DNA of 64,000 bases from Acidovorax facilis (GCF_023913775.1 NZ_JAMXAX010000011.1:1-64000); one strand, 5' to 3'; shown: positions 50,801 through 58,656, numbered from the stretch's first letter. Program-made: numbers and translations. Notes: generated from the sequence alone by a model not told the origin.

Positions 50801-51086
50801 AATAGTGGCAGGGATTGGAGGGTGGCTTGGTGCAATTCTGTTGTTGATGTCTTTTGTTATTTCTGCTATTTCTATCTACCACGACATGATGGCGATCGCG
50901 AATGCGGAATGTGGTGTCCTTGGCTTGCAAGCATTGTTTGGGGCGCTAACTGCTATTGTGTTCGGGATCGGTCTGCTTGGAGGTGCGGTGGGTGCTGCGA
51001 TTGCATTGGCAATAGCTGGATATCTCATTTCGGCTCTTTATGCTGATGTCGCCGGTGCTATTAAAAGAATACCTGGTGTCTGCTGA
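47844..51086 (+). CDS. Large exported pseudo-transglutaminase protein with hydrophobic variable-type C-terminus (candidate effector)
   Basis: A 1080-aa protein starting inside the previous stop (GGAGG upstream). An extended signal region ends with a hydrophobic stretch at ~50-74 (VVWLLTASVLNTVGLPLVHA). A coiled, Gln-rich segment (~80-200) precedes a transglutaminase-like domain (~275-430) with LLIALLRASGIPARYVTG, the His in IEHTWVEAL and the Asp in WVPLDGSYK; the usual catalytic Cys position reads SGNAVDTA, so no Cys. A conserved-looking DPETGAGAYM (~955) ends the GC-rich body; the last ~117 residues hold about four hydrophobic helices, encoded in AT-richer DNA. The pattern resembles a polymorphic toxin with a membrane-acting tip. 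That is inference; no named toxin family is recognised. Confidence 0.8.
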   Translation: MKSLQHPAVTAITPHLREKVPMRPSQAPEHEHARSQPTQPTLQHRPVGWFKRAVVWLLTASVLNTVGLPLVHAQMAQRNQLAAQQRMKSGAPSEQYADTLEQLVNALNPESGPSGVAPSFSDVASSLPGVQTLDRQAQALQQEWQTLRNTWHTAGVEGSVLDRQLAQEAVFRDKHEQLVKRIEAVQAGGSGQAAALQVLKEFVDAEAPRKTHLPVNLNKLPWLAERARPQAPIQVDASEADQPAAAAKAATLQSTTKAASAPSVADLAPTVDAPHTDAIKNLAQTLGHNPHKIYQWVHDNIYYVPTQGSVQGAQDTLDKKSGNAVDTASLLIALLRASGIPARYVTGTVDIPTAQALNWVGGAQTVDAAQQIWGQGGVNNVALVSGAQTKALRIEHTWVEALIQYQPGRGIRHTPGQSTPDTWVPLDGSYKQYTFQEGMDLQSAVPLDAQALLNAAQQGAETNQAEGWVRNLNTTALQSQLSNYQARLKTYIDSQNAGKSTVGDVLGTRQATIDPLPYLAGTLPYSIKTRSQTHSDLPASSKAQFKYEIYADARSAAWGDSPLLSWQTPTAAIAGKKITLAWVAASAADEAAIAALIPKPSPGQQLDPSQLPRGLPSSISLKPQISVDGTVVATGPGMRAGSEPVGQGGFTRYGQQDWDETQDQLIAGQQTALGVSIQGISQAQLEALRARMKVNKQKLEQAQAAPEAQRAAILQGITGENLTGDLLTGTMWSYFASLQSHGAIASAQAQMIDRPALSYGLFHAQVRPNKLYGIVTTGITFQGLNMDIGHLRHTRWVKNDDPQAAINAKPELTANGKTAAQNRWIAYNKLRGQYSSAMEHAVPEQLWVDKSQCRYTDEQGQISNPTLAECAQGISAVNAIAIAQAAGQRIYTINQSNAATALPRLPLGGTVGQEITSAVQAGKEVTFHERAINAHGFSGYGYVITDPETGAGAYMIEGRGNGGWMDLVNWVKDNPGWSAIAALVLGIVAGIGGWLGAILLLMSFVISAISIYHDMMAIANAECGVLGLQALFGALTAIVFGIGLLGGAVGAAIALAIAGYLISALYADVAGAIKRIPGVC

Positions 51087-51469
51087 TGATAGTTTTATCG
51101 ATGATAATATGGATTTTGAATTGTGCCTATGTTTGGTATTTCAATCTCTATGATTTTGCATATTATTTAATTACGGCTTTTGTGTTCTTTGTGCCATGTG
51201 TTGATTTGCTTGAAATAGTCGGAAGGGCCTTGGGGAAGGGCGGAATGAGGAAAATGTGGGCCATAAATGGATTGGGTCTGATCTTCGGATTGTGGATATC
51301 CTCAGGAATTGCGTTGACATCCTTCAGAATTACTGAGAATGCATATTTTTTTGACATGATTTATCTGCCGTGGGCGCTTGGATTTTTCATTGCCTTTTAT
51401 TTTGTTGTGAATTTCTTTCTATTTTCTCGAAAATTGGTGTTGTGGAGTCGCAAAGGATGGCCTGCATAA
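51086..51469 (+). CDS. Small four-helix membrane protein, candidate immunity protein
   Basis: A 127-aa very hydrophobic protein with four predicted helices (MIVLSMIIWILNCAYVW, YYLITAFVFFVPCVDLL, INGLGLIFGLWISSGIAL, WALGFFIAFYFVVNFFLF). Its ATG shares one base with the upstream stop (TGATG), indicating translational coupling. The gene is strongly AT-rich (17 G/C in the 60 bases 51121-51180 by count), unlike the GC-rich surroundings, so it is probably acquired. Family not recognised. Position and topology are those of immunity proteins guarding the inner membrane against pore-forming effectors. Confidence 0.75.
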   Translation: MIVLSMIIWILNCAYVWYFNLYDFAYYLITAFVFFVPCVDLLEIVGRALGKGGMRKMWAINGLGLIFGLWISSGIALTSFRITENAYFFDMIYLPWALGFFIAFYFVVNFFLFSRKLVLWSRKGWPA

Positions 51470-51544
51470 CTCCATGCGGTCTGTGATGGAGTGGGCTCGG
51501 GCGGTTTACACCACCTCCGGCTCGCGAGGGTTATGCAGGCCGTC
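51456..51544. repeat. Long inverted repeat spanning the immunity-like gene's stop codon
   Basis: GGCCTGCATAAC (51459-51470) and GTTATGCAGGCC (51530-51541) are perfectly complementary and extend to GGA/TCC with one mismatch; an inner GGAGTGG (51488) / CCACCTCC (51511) pair can also form. The left arm contains the TAA stop. No T-run follows, so it is not a standard terminator. It may be a recombination scar or cassette boundary. Confidence 0.65.
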
Positions 51545-51626
51545 CTAAAAAGTTCTTCAAACACCGCGTCGTGACCATCGGCTTCAGCCTCCAAGATCAG
51601 CTTCAAAAGTACTTTGAGCAGGCTCT

Positions 51627-51707
51627 CAGGGCCTGAACATGGACATCGGGCACCTGCGGCATACCCACTGGGTGAGAAATGACGATCTACAGGCAGCGAT
51701 CAACGCC
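51627..51707 (+). pseudogene. Displaced 81-bp fragment of the large effector-like gene
   Basis: Matches 50187-50267 within the 1080-aa gene at about 70 of 81 bases, in the same reading frame: QGLNMDIGHLRHTHWVRNDD here versus QGLNMDIGHLRHTRWVKNDD there, then QAAINA. 24 of 27 residues agree. The copy lies 158 bp after the membrane-protein gene and ends two bases before the ATPase stop codon, where it runs into unrelated sequence. No start codon or full frame exists. It looks like the remnant of an alternative C-terminal cassette or a recombination leftover. Confidence 0.85.
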
Positions 51708-51709
51708 AT

Positions 51710-54415
51710 TCACGCAGCAGGCTCATCCATCGCGCTGCCATCCGACTCTGCCGCAGTGCGCCGCGCCTGCAGGCCTCGGCGCCAGGCCTTTTCAATCTCT
51801 ACCACCACCAGCACCACCAGCGCGGCGCCAATGCACAGCGCCAGCTCGCCCAGGCTCAGCGGCTCCGTGCGGAAGATGGGGTTGAGCCAGGGCACGTAGA
51901 TGGTTGCCATCTGCAGCGCAAAGGTGAGCAGCACGGCGCCCAGCAGCGGGCGGTTGCTCAGCAGGCCCAGGCGCCAGATGGGTTCGGATTCGGAGCGGAT
52001 GGCGATCACGTGCGCCATTTGCGCCAGCGTGAGCACGGTGAACACCATGGTCTGCCAGTGCGCGTGGCCGGTGTGCAGTGCCCAGGCCTGCACCGCCAGG
52101 CACAGCCCACCAATGAGCAGGCCCACGCCCAATATGTGCTGCCACATACCGTGGGCAAACAGGCTTTCGCGCGGTGCTCGGGGTGGGCGCTGCATGATGC
52201 CGCGTGCGGCCGGTTCGGCGGCCAGCGCCAGGCCGGGCAGGCCGTCTGTGACGAGGTTGACCCACAGGATGTGGATGGGCAGCAAAGGGATGGGCAGCAG
52301 CAACAGCGGCGCGAGGAAGATGGTCCAGATCTCGCCCGAGTTGCCCGTCATCGCGTAGCGCACAAACTTGCGGATGTTGTCGTAGATGCGGCGGCCTTCG
52401 CGCACCGCCGCGACGATGGTGGCGAAGTTGTCGTCTAGCAGCACCAGGCTGGATGCCTCGCGCGCCACGTCGGTGCCGCCCTGGCCCATGGCTATACCGA
52501 TGTCGGCGCGCTTGAGCGCAGGGGCGTCGTTCACGCCGTCGCCTGTCATGGCCACGAAGTGGCCCTGGGCCTGCAGCGCTTCGACGATGCGGATCTTCTG
52601 CGCCGGGTCCACGCGGGCGTAGACCTGCACTTGTTCCACGCGGGCGCGCAGTGCGGCATCGTCCAGCGTGGCCAGGTCGGCACCAGTCAGCACGGGCGCA
52701 TCGGTGCTGCGCACAATGCCCAGGCGGTGCGCAATGGCACGTGCGGTGGCGGGGTGGTCGCCCGTGATCATTACGGGCGTGATGCCCGCGCTGATGCAGT
52801 CGCGCACTGCGGCCTGGGCCTCGGCGCGGGGTGGGTCGATGAGGGCGATCAGGCCCAGCAGCTCCAGCTGGTTTTCGACCGCGTCGATGTCGTTGGTGTC
52901 GGGCAGGCGGGCGTGGCTGCGGCGGGCGAGGGCCAGCACCCGCAGGCCCTGGGCGGCCAGTTGCTGGGCAGTGGCGAGGACCTTGGCGGTGTCCAGTGCG
53001 GCAGCGCCTTCTGGCGTCCAGTGGGCGGTGCAGCGGGGTAAGACTGATTCTGGCGCGCCCTTGGTGTAGGCCACAAAACCATCGGCAGCGCGGTGGAAGG
53101 TGGTCATGCGCTTGCGGTCCGAGTCAAAGGGCTGCTCTTGCATGCGGGGGCTGCTCACATCTAGCTGGGCCTTGTCCTGTCCGCCCGCATGGGCGGCCAG
53201 CACCAGCGCGGTTTCGGTGGGGTCGCCCTGCCAGCGGGTGCCGAACTGGCCCTCTTCGTTCTGCGCCTGGAGCGTGGCGTCGTTGCACAGCGCTGCGGCG
53301 CGCAGGGCCTCGGCATGGGCGGGGCCGGGCAGGGGGTCACCGGGCACCCAGCGCACACCGTGGGCCATCAGCAGCTCGGCGTGCATGCGGTTTTGCGTGA
53401 GGGTGCCGGTCTTGTCCGAGCAGATGGTGGTGACCGAGCCCAGGGTCTCCACCGAAGGCAGGCGCCGCACCAGCGCATGCACGGCCACCATGCGGCGTGC
53501 GCCCAGGGCCAGGAGCACGGTGACCACCGCAGGCAGTGCCTCGGGGATGGCGGCCACGGCCAGACTGATGGCGGTGAGGGCCATGAGCAGCGGCGCCTCG
53601 CCGCGCAGCACGCCGACCACAAAGATCACCGCGCAGATGCCCAGCACCGCGATCGCCAAGCGCTTGCCAAAGGCCGCCAGGCGCAGTTGCAGCGGCGTGC
53701 TGCGGTCGCCGGTGTCGAGCAGCGTGGCCACCTTGCCCAGCTCGGTGTGCATGCCGGTGGCCACCACCAGGCCGCGTGCCCGGCCATGCGTGGCCGTGGT
53801 GCCCTTGAAGGCCATGTTGGTGCGGTCGCCCAGCGCGCCCACATCCTCGGCGGCCAGGGCCTCCGTCTGCTTGGCTACGGTGAGGGACTCGCCCGTGAGG
53901 GCCGATTCATCCACCTGCAGCTGCGCAATCTCGATCAGCCGCAGGTCGGCCGGAATCTGGTTGCCCGCCTCCAGTAGCACGATGTCACCCGGCACCAGCG
54001 CCGTGGCGGGCACCACTTGCACGGCTCCGCTGCGCAGCACCGTGGCGTGCGCCGCCGCCAGCTGGCGCAGCGCGGCCATGGCCTGGTCGGCGCGCCATGC
54101 CTGAACAAAGCCGATGACGGCATTGAGCACCACGATCACCAGGATGACCAACGTGTCGGTGACCTCCCCCACCAGGCCCGAGATGACGGCCGCACCCAGC
54201 AACACCAGCACCATGAAGTCCTTGAACTGGTCGGCCAGCAGATGCCACCAGGGGCGGTCTTGCCCCGCCGCCAGCTCATTGGCGCCGTGGGTGGCGCTGC
54301 GGCGCAGGGCTTCGTCGGGGCGCAGGCCCGCGTCAGGGTCAACGGCGTGCTCGCGTGCCACGTCTATGGCATCGCGCAGATGAGGATGGGGGTGTTTCAC
54401 GGCATCAGTTTCCAT
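51710..54415 (-). CDS. P2-type cation-transporting ATPase (Ca2+ ATPase-like)
   Basis: A 901-aa inner-membrane pump. An N-terminal cation ATPase domain is followed by M1-M2; the actuator with LTGES; M4 with AIPEALPAVVT; the phosphorylation motif CSDKTGTLTQN (~350); KGAPE in the nucleotide domain; TGDHPATA and MTGDGVNDAPALKRADIG; then M5-M10. This is the PacL/SERCA-like P2 subfamily, usually exporting Ca2+ or Mn2+. ATG 54415 (METDAVKHPHP). Its start overlaps the CaCA antiporter by 11 bases, strengthening the Ca2+ assignment, but ion specificity is not proven. Confidence 0.9.
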   Translation of the reverse strand: METDAVKHPHPHLRDAIDVAREHAVDPDAGLRPDEALRRSATHGANELAAGQDRPWWHLLADQFKDFMVLVLLGAAVISGLVGEVTDTLVILVIVVLNAVIGFVQAWRADQAMAALRQLAAAHATVLRSGAVQVVPATALVPGDIVLLEAGNQIPADLRLIEIAQLQVDESALTGESLTVAKQTEALAAEDVGALGDRTNMAFKGTTATHGRARGLVVATGMHTELGKVATLLDTGDRSTPLQLRLAAFGKRLAIAVLGICAVIFVVGVLRGEAPLLMALTAISLAVAAIPEALPAVVTVLLALGARRMVAVHALVRRLPSVETLGSVTTICSDKTGTLTQNRMHAELLMAHGVRWVPGDPLPGPAHAEALRAAALCNDATLQAQNEEGQFGTRWQGDPTETALVLAAHAGGQDKAQLDVSSPRMQEQPFDSDRKRMTTFHRAADGFVAYTKGAPESVLPRCTAHWTPEGAAALDTAKVLATAQQLAAQGLRVLALARRSHARLPDTNDIDAVENQLELLGLIALIDPPRAEAQAAVRDCISAGITPVMITGDHPATARAIAHRLGIVRSTDAPVLTGADLATLDDAALRARVEQVQVYARVDPAQKIRIVEALQAQGHFVAMTGDGVNDAPALKRADIGIAMGQGGTDVAREASSLVLLDDNFATIVAAVREGRRIYDNIRKFVRYAMTGNSGEIWTIFLAPLLLLPIPLLPIHILWVNLVTDGLPGLALAAEPAARGIMQRPPRAPRESLFAHGMWQHILGVGLLIGGLCLAVQAWALHTGHAHWQTMVFTVLTLAQMAHVIAIRSESEPIWRLGLLSNRPLLGAVLLTFALQMATIYVPWLNPIFRTEPLSLGELALCIGAALVVLVVVEIEKAWRRGLQARRTAAESDGSAMDEPAA

Positions 54416-55487
54416 ACAGAAAGACCACGTAGGTGTTGACCAGGTACACCGCCGCCATACCGATGCTGACCATGCCCACCGCGCGCAGTACACGGCTGCG
54501 CGGGCGAAAGAACAGGCCCACCACCGCCAGCCCGGTCATGACTACGGCCGATGCGGCGGTGATGGCATGCACGGGCGACACATGGGCCAGCAGATCGCCG
54601 GGGCGGTAGAACAGATCATCTATGCCCACGATGGCCACGTTGAACAGGTTGCTGCCCAACAGGTTGCCAATGGCCATGTCGAGCGCACCCAGCCGCAGGG
54701 CGGACAACGTGACCGCCAGCTCGGGCAGGGTTGTGACCAGGGCCACAAACAGGCTGCCCACAAAGCTGCGGTTCCAGCCCATGGTGGTGGCCAGGTTGAC
54801 CGCCACAAAGGGCAGCCACATGCCGGCCCCCACCACGATGGCAGCCGCCATCGCAAAGCGGGTGGCCGCTTGTCGAAGGCTGGGCAGCGTAGGTGCTGCG
54901 TTGTTGGTGGGCGGCACTGTGTCGGCCGGTGGCGCAGCGGGGTGGCTCCGTTCATACGCAAAGACGGTGCGCATCGCCACCAGATACAGCAGCAGGATCA
55001 CGGGAGTGAGCAGGCCCACGCTGCGCTGGGAGGCAGTGCCAGCGCCGGTGGAAGCACTGGCAGTAGCCCCCAGTTGGCCCATCAGCAGCCCCAGCAGCAA
55101 AAAGCCCAGCAGCACCACGCCAAAAGCGCCTGCCAGCACGTGGCCGTGGGCGGCCCGGGTCCATACCGGTGCTGGCCGGTACAGCAGGTCGATCACCACC
55201 AGAAACACCAGGTTGAGCACGCAGCTGCCCAGTGCGTTGCCCACAGCCAGGTTGGGGGTGTTTGCGATGGTGACGCTGGTGATGCCGGTGGCCAGCTCTG
55301 GAAGCGAAGTCACGCTGGCCACCAGCGTGAGGCCTATCCAGCTGCCCGACAAGCCTGTGCGCTGGGCAATGGCATCACCGTAGCGCGACAGCTGGTAGCC
55401 CGCCGCGCCAATCAGCCCCGCGCAGACTGCGAACTGCAGCCACACCAGCAGCGTGGCCGTCATGGTGCTGGCCCGCAGGGCGGGCAT
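54405..55487 (-). CDS. CaCA family Na+/Ca2+ (or Ca2+/H+) antiporter
   Basis: A 360-aa inner-membrane exchanger with ten or so helices in two homologous halves. Both alpha repeats are visible: VASVTSLPELATGITSV plus NLAVGNALGSCVLNL in the first and VTTLPELAVTLSAL plus DMAIGNLLGSNLFN in the second, each with the ion-binding Glu. A Pro/Ala-rich loop separates the halves. Start ATG 55487; ATG 55463 is possible. Overlaps the P-type ATPase by 11 bases, giving two Ca2+-efflux-type systems in one transcript, 55 bp after rlhA. Confidence 0.88.
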   Translation of the reverse strand: MPALRASTMTATLLVWLQFAVCAGLIGAAGYQLSRYGDAIAQRTGLSGSWIGLTLVASVTSLPELATGITSVTIANTPNLAVGNALGSCVLNLVFLVVIDLLYRPAPVWTRAAHGHVLAGAFGVVLLGFLLLGLLMGQLGATASASTGAGTASQRSVGLLTPVILLLYLVAMRTVFAYERSHPAAPPADTVPPTNNAAPTLPSLRQAATRFAMAAAIVVGAGMWLPFVAVNLATTMGWNRSFVGSLFVALVTTLPELAVTLSALRLGALDMAIGNLLGSNLFNVAIVGIDDLFYRPGDLLAHVSPVHAITAASAVVMTGLAVVGLFFRPRSRVLRAVGMVSIGMAAVYLVNTYVVFLYGN

Positions 55488-55542
55488 GAAAACGGGTCAG
55501 TGTGCATGGGGCATTGCTGTTGAGCCGCCACATGCAGGTGCA

Positions 55543-57546
55543 TCAATGTGCTTTGTGCGGCCGGGCTTTGTAGAAGGTCAATGGGATCTCGTTGGCCTGG
55601 TTCAGCACCTGGCGCTTGATCTTGCCCACCACGTGCATTTCACAGGGCTTGCAGTCAAAGCGCAAGGTCAGCTTCTCCTTGCCGTTGATCAACATCAAGG
55701 GTTCGGCTTTGATGGTGCCCTGCACGCCCGTCACGCCCTTGGCCTGCTTGGGGCACAGGCTCATCGAAAAGCGCACGCAGTGCTTGGTGATCATGAGGCT
55801 GACTTCGCCTTCCTCTTCGTGCGCCTCGTAGGCCGCGGCGATCACCTTCACGCCGTGGCGCACGTAGAAGTCGTGGGCCTTGTGGTTGAACACGTTGCCC
55901 AGGAAAGAAAGCGTGTCCTCTGGGTAGAGCGCAGGGGGTTCCACGGGCGTGGCGCGTGGCAGGCGGGCAAAGTTGCGGACGCGGTTGGCCTCCAGGTCGG
56001 CCACGGCATCACGGCGCAGGGCATTGAGCACAGAGGCGGGCAAAAACCAGGGCTGCGAGAGTTGAAGCGCAATGTCATGCACCGCAAACACCGTGGCGCC
56101 AAAGCGGCCGAGCTGTTCACGTAGGCTGGCCTCAGCCTTGGCGGCATCGGTGGCGCTCTGGTGTGGCTGCTGCACTTCGGCACAGCCCACGTTGCCGTCC
56201 TCGTCGGTCAGCAGCAGGCTGAAACCCGTGGGCGTTTCGCTCAGTTGCGCCCACAGGCCGATGCGGCGGTCGCTGGATTTTTTCTCCAGCGTGCGCACCC
56301 AGTCCATATCGCGGTTGCGGTTGACCTCGGTGCCCTTGCGCAGGTCCTTGAAGCCCTCCATCGGGTCCTTGGGGTACACGCGCCACTGGCCCACACTGCG
56401 TGCCGACACGGGCTCGGCCACGTTGATGGCCATGCCCACCAGCTCCTTGTGCAGGTCGTAGTAGCACAGGCCGTCGCCATTGTGCAGCACGGTGACGGGG
56501 TCACTCACTTCCAGCTCGACGAAGTCGGGGCCTACCTTCGTCACCCAGCCGATGGCCTGGCCCGGGTTCTTGGGGGTGTCGAACGCGCCGATGTCTTCCT
56601 TGCGGCCGGTGACGAAGTAGTCGGTGAATTCGCGGTTGAAGTTCTGCAGCGGGTCGGGCGTGAAGGTAAAAGTGGTGCGCCCGCTGGACGAGCGGGAGAG
56701 CGGCCGGCCCTGGGCCTCGCGCTCTTCGATGATTTCGTCGAGCAGCGTGCGGTAGTGGGCGGTGATGTTCTTCACATAGCCCATGTCCTTATAGCGCCCT
56801 TCGATCTTGAAGCTGCGCACGCCCGCGTCGATGAGGGTGCGCAGGTTGTCGCTCTGGTTGTTGTCCTTCATGCTCAGCACGTGCTTGTCGTGCGCGATGA
56901 AGCGGCCCTGCGCGTCGGTCACCTGGTAGGGCAGGCGGCAGGCCTGGCTGCAGTCGCCGCGGTTGGCGCTGCGGCCCGTTTGCGCATGGCTGATGTTGCA
57001 CTGGCCGCTGTAGGCCACGCACAGCGCGCCGTGGATGAAGAACTCGATGTTGGCGCGCCCCGGCGCATCCACGGGCCCCAGCGCCTTGTGCACTGCGGCG
57101 ATCTGCTGCACCGTCAGCTCGCGTGCCAGCACGATCTGCGACAGGCCCGCGTCCTGCAAGAAGCGTGCTTTTTCGGGCGTGCGGATATCGGTCTGGGTGC
57201 TGGCGTGCAGCTGGATGGGCGGCAGGTCGATTTCGAGCAGGCCCATGTCCTGGATGATCAATGCATCCGCGCCCGCCTCGTACACCTGCCAGGCCATCTT
57301 GCGAGCGGCCTCCAGCTCGTCGTCGCGCAGGATGGTGTTGAGCGTGATGAAGATGCGGCTGTTGAAGCGGTGCGCATGCTTCACCAGGCGTTCGATGTCG
57401 CGGATGTCGTTGCCCGCACTGGCCCGCGCGCCAAAGGCGGGGCCGCCGATGTAGACGGCATCGGCGCCGTGGTTGATGGCTTCGATGCCGATGTCTGCGT
57501 CGCGCGCGGGCGAAAGCAGTTCGAGCTGGTGGGGCAGGAGAGACAT
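55543..57546 (-). CDS. rlhA: 23S rRNA 5-hydroxycytidine C2501 synthase (peptidase U32 family)
   Basis: A 667-aa protein closely resembling E. coli RlhA (YdcP, 653 aa) along its full length. The U32 signature is complete: LLSPARDADIGIEAI, GADAVYIGGPAFGARA, LHASTQTDIRTPEKA, EFFIHGALCVAYSGQC and GDCSQACRLPY with the iron-sulfur Cys, SMKDN and GVRSFKIEGRYKDM, plus the C-terminal LCPKQAKG and CKPCEMHVVGKIK. In E. coli it hydroxylates C2501 of 23S rRNA and needs prephenate. First gene of a possible rlhA-antiporter-ATPase unit. Confidence 0.93.
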   Translation of the reverse strand: MSLLPHQLELLSPARDADIGIEAINHGADAVYIGGPAFGARASAGNDIRDIERLVKHAHRFNSRIFITLNTILRDDELEAARKMAWQVYEAGADALIIQDMGLLEIDLPPIQLHASTQTDIRTPEKARFLQDAGLSQIVLARELTVQQIAAVHKALGPVDAPGRANIEFFIHGALCVAYSGQCNISHAQTGRSANRGDCSQACRLPYQVTDAQGRFIAHDKHVLSMKDNNQSDNLRTLIDAGVRSFKIEGRYKDMGYVKNITAHYRTLLDEIIEEREAQGRPLSRSSSGRTTFTFTPDPLQNFNREFTDYFVTGRKEDIGAFDTPKNPGQAIGWVTKVGPDFVELEVSDPVTVLHNGDGLCYYDLHKELVGMAINVAEPVSARSVGQWRVYPKDPMEGFKDLRKGTEVNRNRDMDWVRTLEKKSSDRRIGLWAQLSETPTGFSLLLTDEDGNVGCAEVQQPHQSATDAAKAEASLREQLGRFGATVFAVHDIALQLSQPWFLPASVLNALRRDAVADLEANRVRNFARLPRATPVEPPALYPEDTLSFLGNVFNHKAHDFYVRHGVKVIAAAYEAHEEEGEVSLMITKHCVRFSMSLCPKQAKGVTGVQGTIKAEPLMLINGKEKLTLRFDCKPCEMHVVGKIKRQVLNQANEIPLTFYKARPHKAH

Positions 57547-57766
57547 GGGGCGTGATTATTTCAGTTTCGCGGTGCCGTGGAGCTTCCGTCGGGTATCGGG
57601 CACTGCACTTTTGGTAACCATGTGACGATGCATTGTGCGGTGGGGGTCTGGTACAACGGGCGCAGCGTGCAAGCCTCGGCGGCCACCCCATGGTCTCTGT
57701 GAACCGCGTTCTTGCAAGGCCGTCGGCATCGTCGGCCACCCCGTAAAACCCAGTGAAAGGACTCTG

Positions 57767-58441
57767 ATGAGCACCTCCCGCGTGAAGAAGCCCACCCAGC
57801 TGACACTGGCGATCAATGACCTCGACTTTTGCTACCTGCCGCCTCGGCTCAGCTTGTCTCCCATGCGGCACAACGACCTGGTCTGCACGGTGGACTGTTC
57901 GTGGTTCTTTTCCGAAGGTGCCAACCACATGGTGTTTGCACTGGACTGCACCGGCGGGCAGGGCAGCTACAACCCCCACTGCGGGCCGATCTACCGCCAT
58001 GGCCAGAACCTTTGGTCCGAGGCCCGGGGCTTCATCATCTTTGCGGACGGCATGGTGATGGCCGAGCGATGGAACGGCACGGCCATGCCGGGGCTGGTGA
58101 CGGTTGCCAACACCTCGGGGGCGATCTTCAACCCGGCGGTGCACCCCGTCTTCACGCTTCACGTCCGGGCCGGCTACAGGATGGGTGGGTTTGCCGACCG
58201 GATGCGCATCACCATCCACCAGGGTATCGCGGCCGATGGCCCGGTTTTGTTCGAAGGCGAGGTGACCGGGGCCGGGTGGGGCTGGGATTGGACGGGGTCG
58301 CACAAAGTGGCCATTGCCGGTATTGGTCCGCACTTCGTGACCCCCAATGACACGGGCTGCGTGGAAGAGCGCGTATCCCGCGACGCACCGAACGCCATCC
58401 TGCCGTTTACCAACTTCAAGTTGCGGATGGTGAAAGGTTGA
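57767..58441 (+). CDS. Conserved hypothetical protein (224 aa)
   Basis: Not recognised. A soluble-looking 224-aa protein with no signal peptide or membrane segment and many aromatic and Gly residues (DFCYLPPRLSLSP, CSWFFSEGANHMVFALDCTGG, GAGWGWDWTGSHKVAIAGIGP), suggesting an all-beta fold. ATG 57767 follows AAAGGA seven bases upstream, and codon use matches neighbours, so it is a real gene. It lies alone, divergent from rlhA. The 220-bp upstream gap shows no clear promoter. Confidence 0.7.
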   Translation: MSTSRVKKPTQLTLAINDLDFCYLPPRLSLSPMRHNDLVCTVDCSWFFSEGANHMVFALDCTGGQGSYNPHCGPIYRHGQNLWSEARGFIIFADGMVMAERWNGTAMPGLVTVANTSGAIFNPAVHPVFTLHVRAGYRMGGFADRMRITIHQGIAADGPVLFEGEVTGAGWGWDWTGSHKVAIAGIGPHFVTPNDTGCVEERVSRDAPNAILPFTNFKLRMVKG

Positions 58442-58656
58442 GCGCTTGCCAACGGGCGCGCTGCCGCTCAAAGGGCATCTTCATAGGGTGACTTCGGCGA
58501 ATCATCTTGCGCCATTAGCCGTTTTAATGGCCCAGCAAATTACTAAGCTTGCATAGCAATTGGCGACGGCAAGGGAGGATGGTGGCTAGGATGCGGTGCG
58601 TTTTGCCCCGAAATGGTGCGCAAAAGTTGCGACTATATTTTTTGGAGATTTCTACC

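Noticed and set aside
51459-51541. Integron attC site at the inverted repeat after the 127-aa membrane gene
   Set aside because: Length and AAC/GTT triplets fit, but the 7-mers GCATAAC/GTTATGC break the RYYYAAC/GTTRRRY rule, L-boxes are not paired at the usual spacing, and there is no integrase in the window.
51639-51899. Open frame beginning with the displaced fragment and continuing through the ATPase 3' end
   Set aside because: After the duplicated 27 codons it is antisense to the conserved ATPase C-terminus and has no independent support; annotated as a fragment only.
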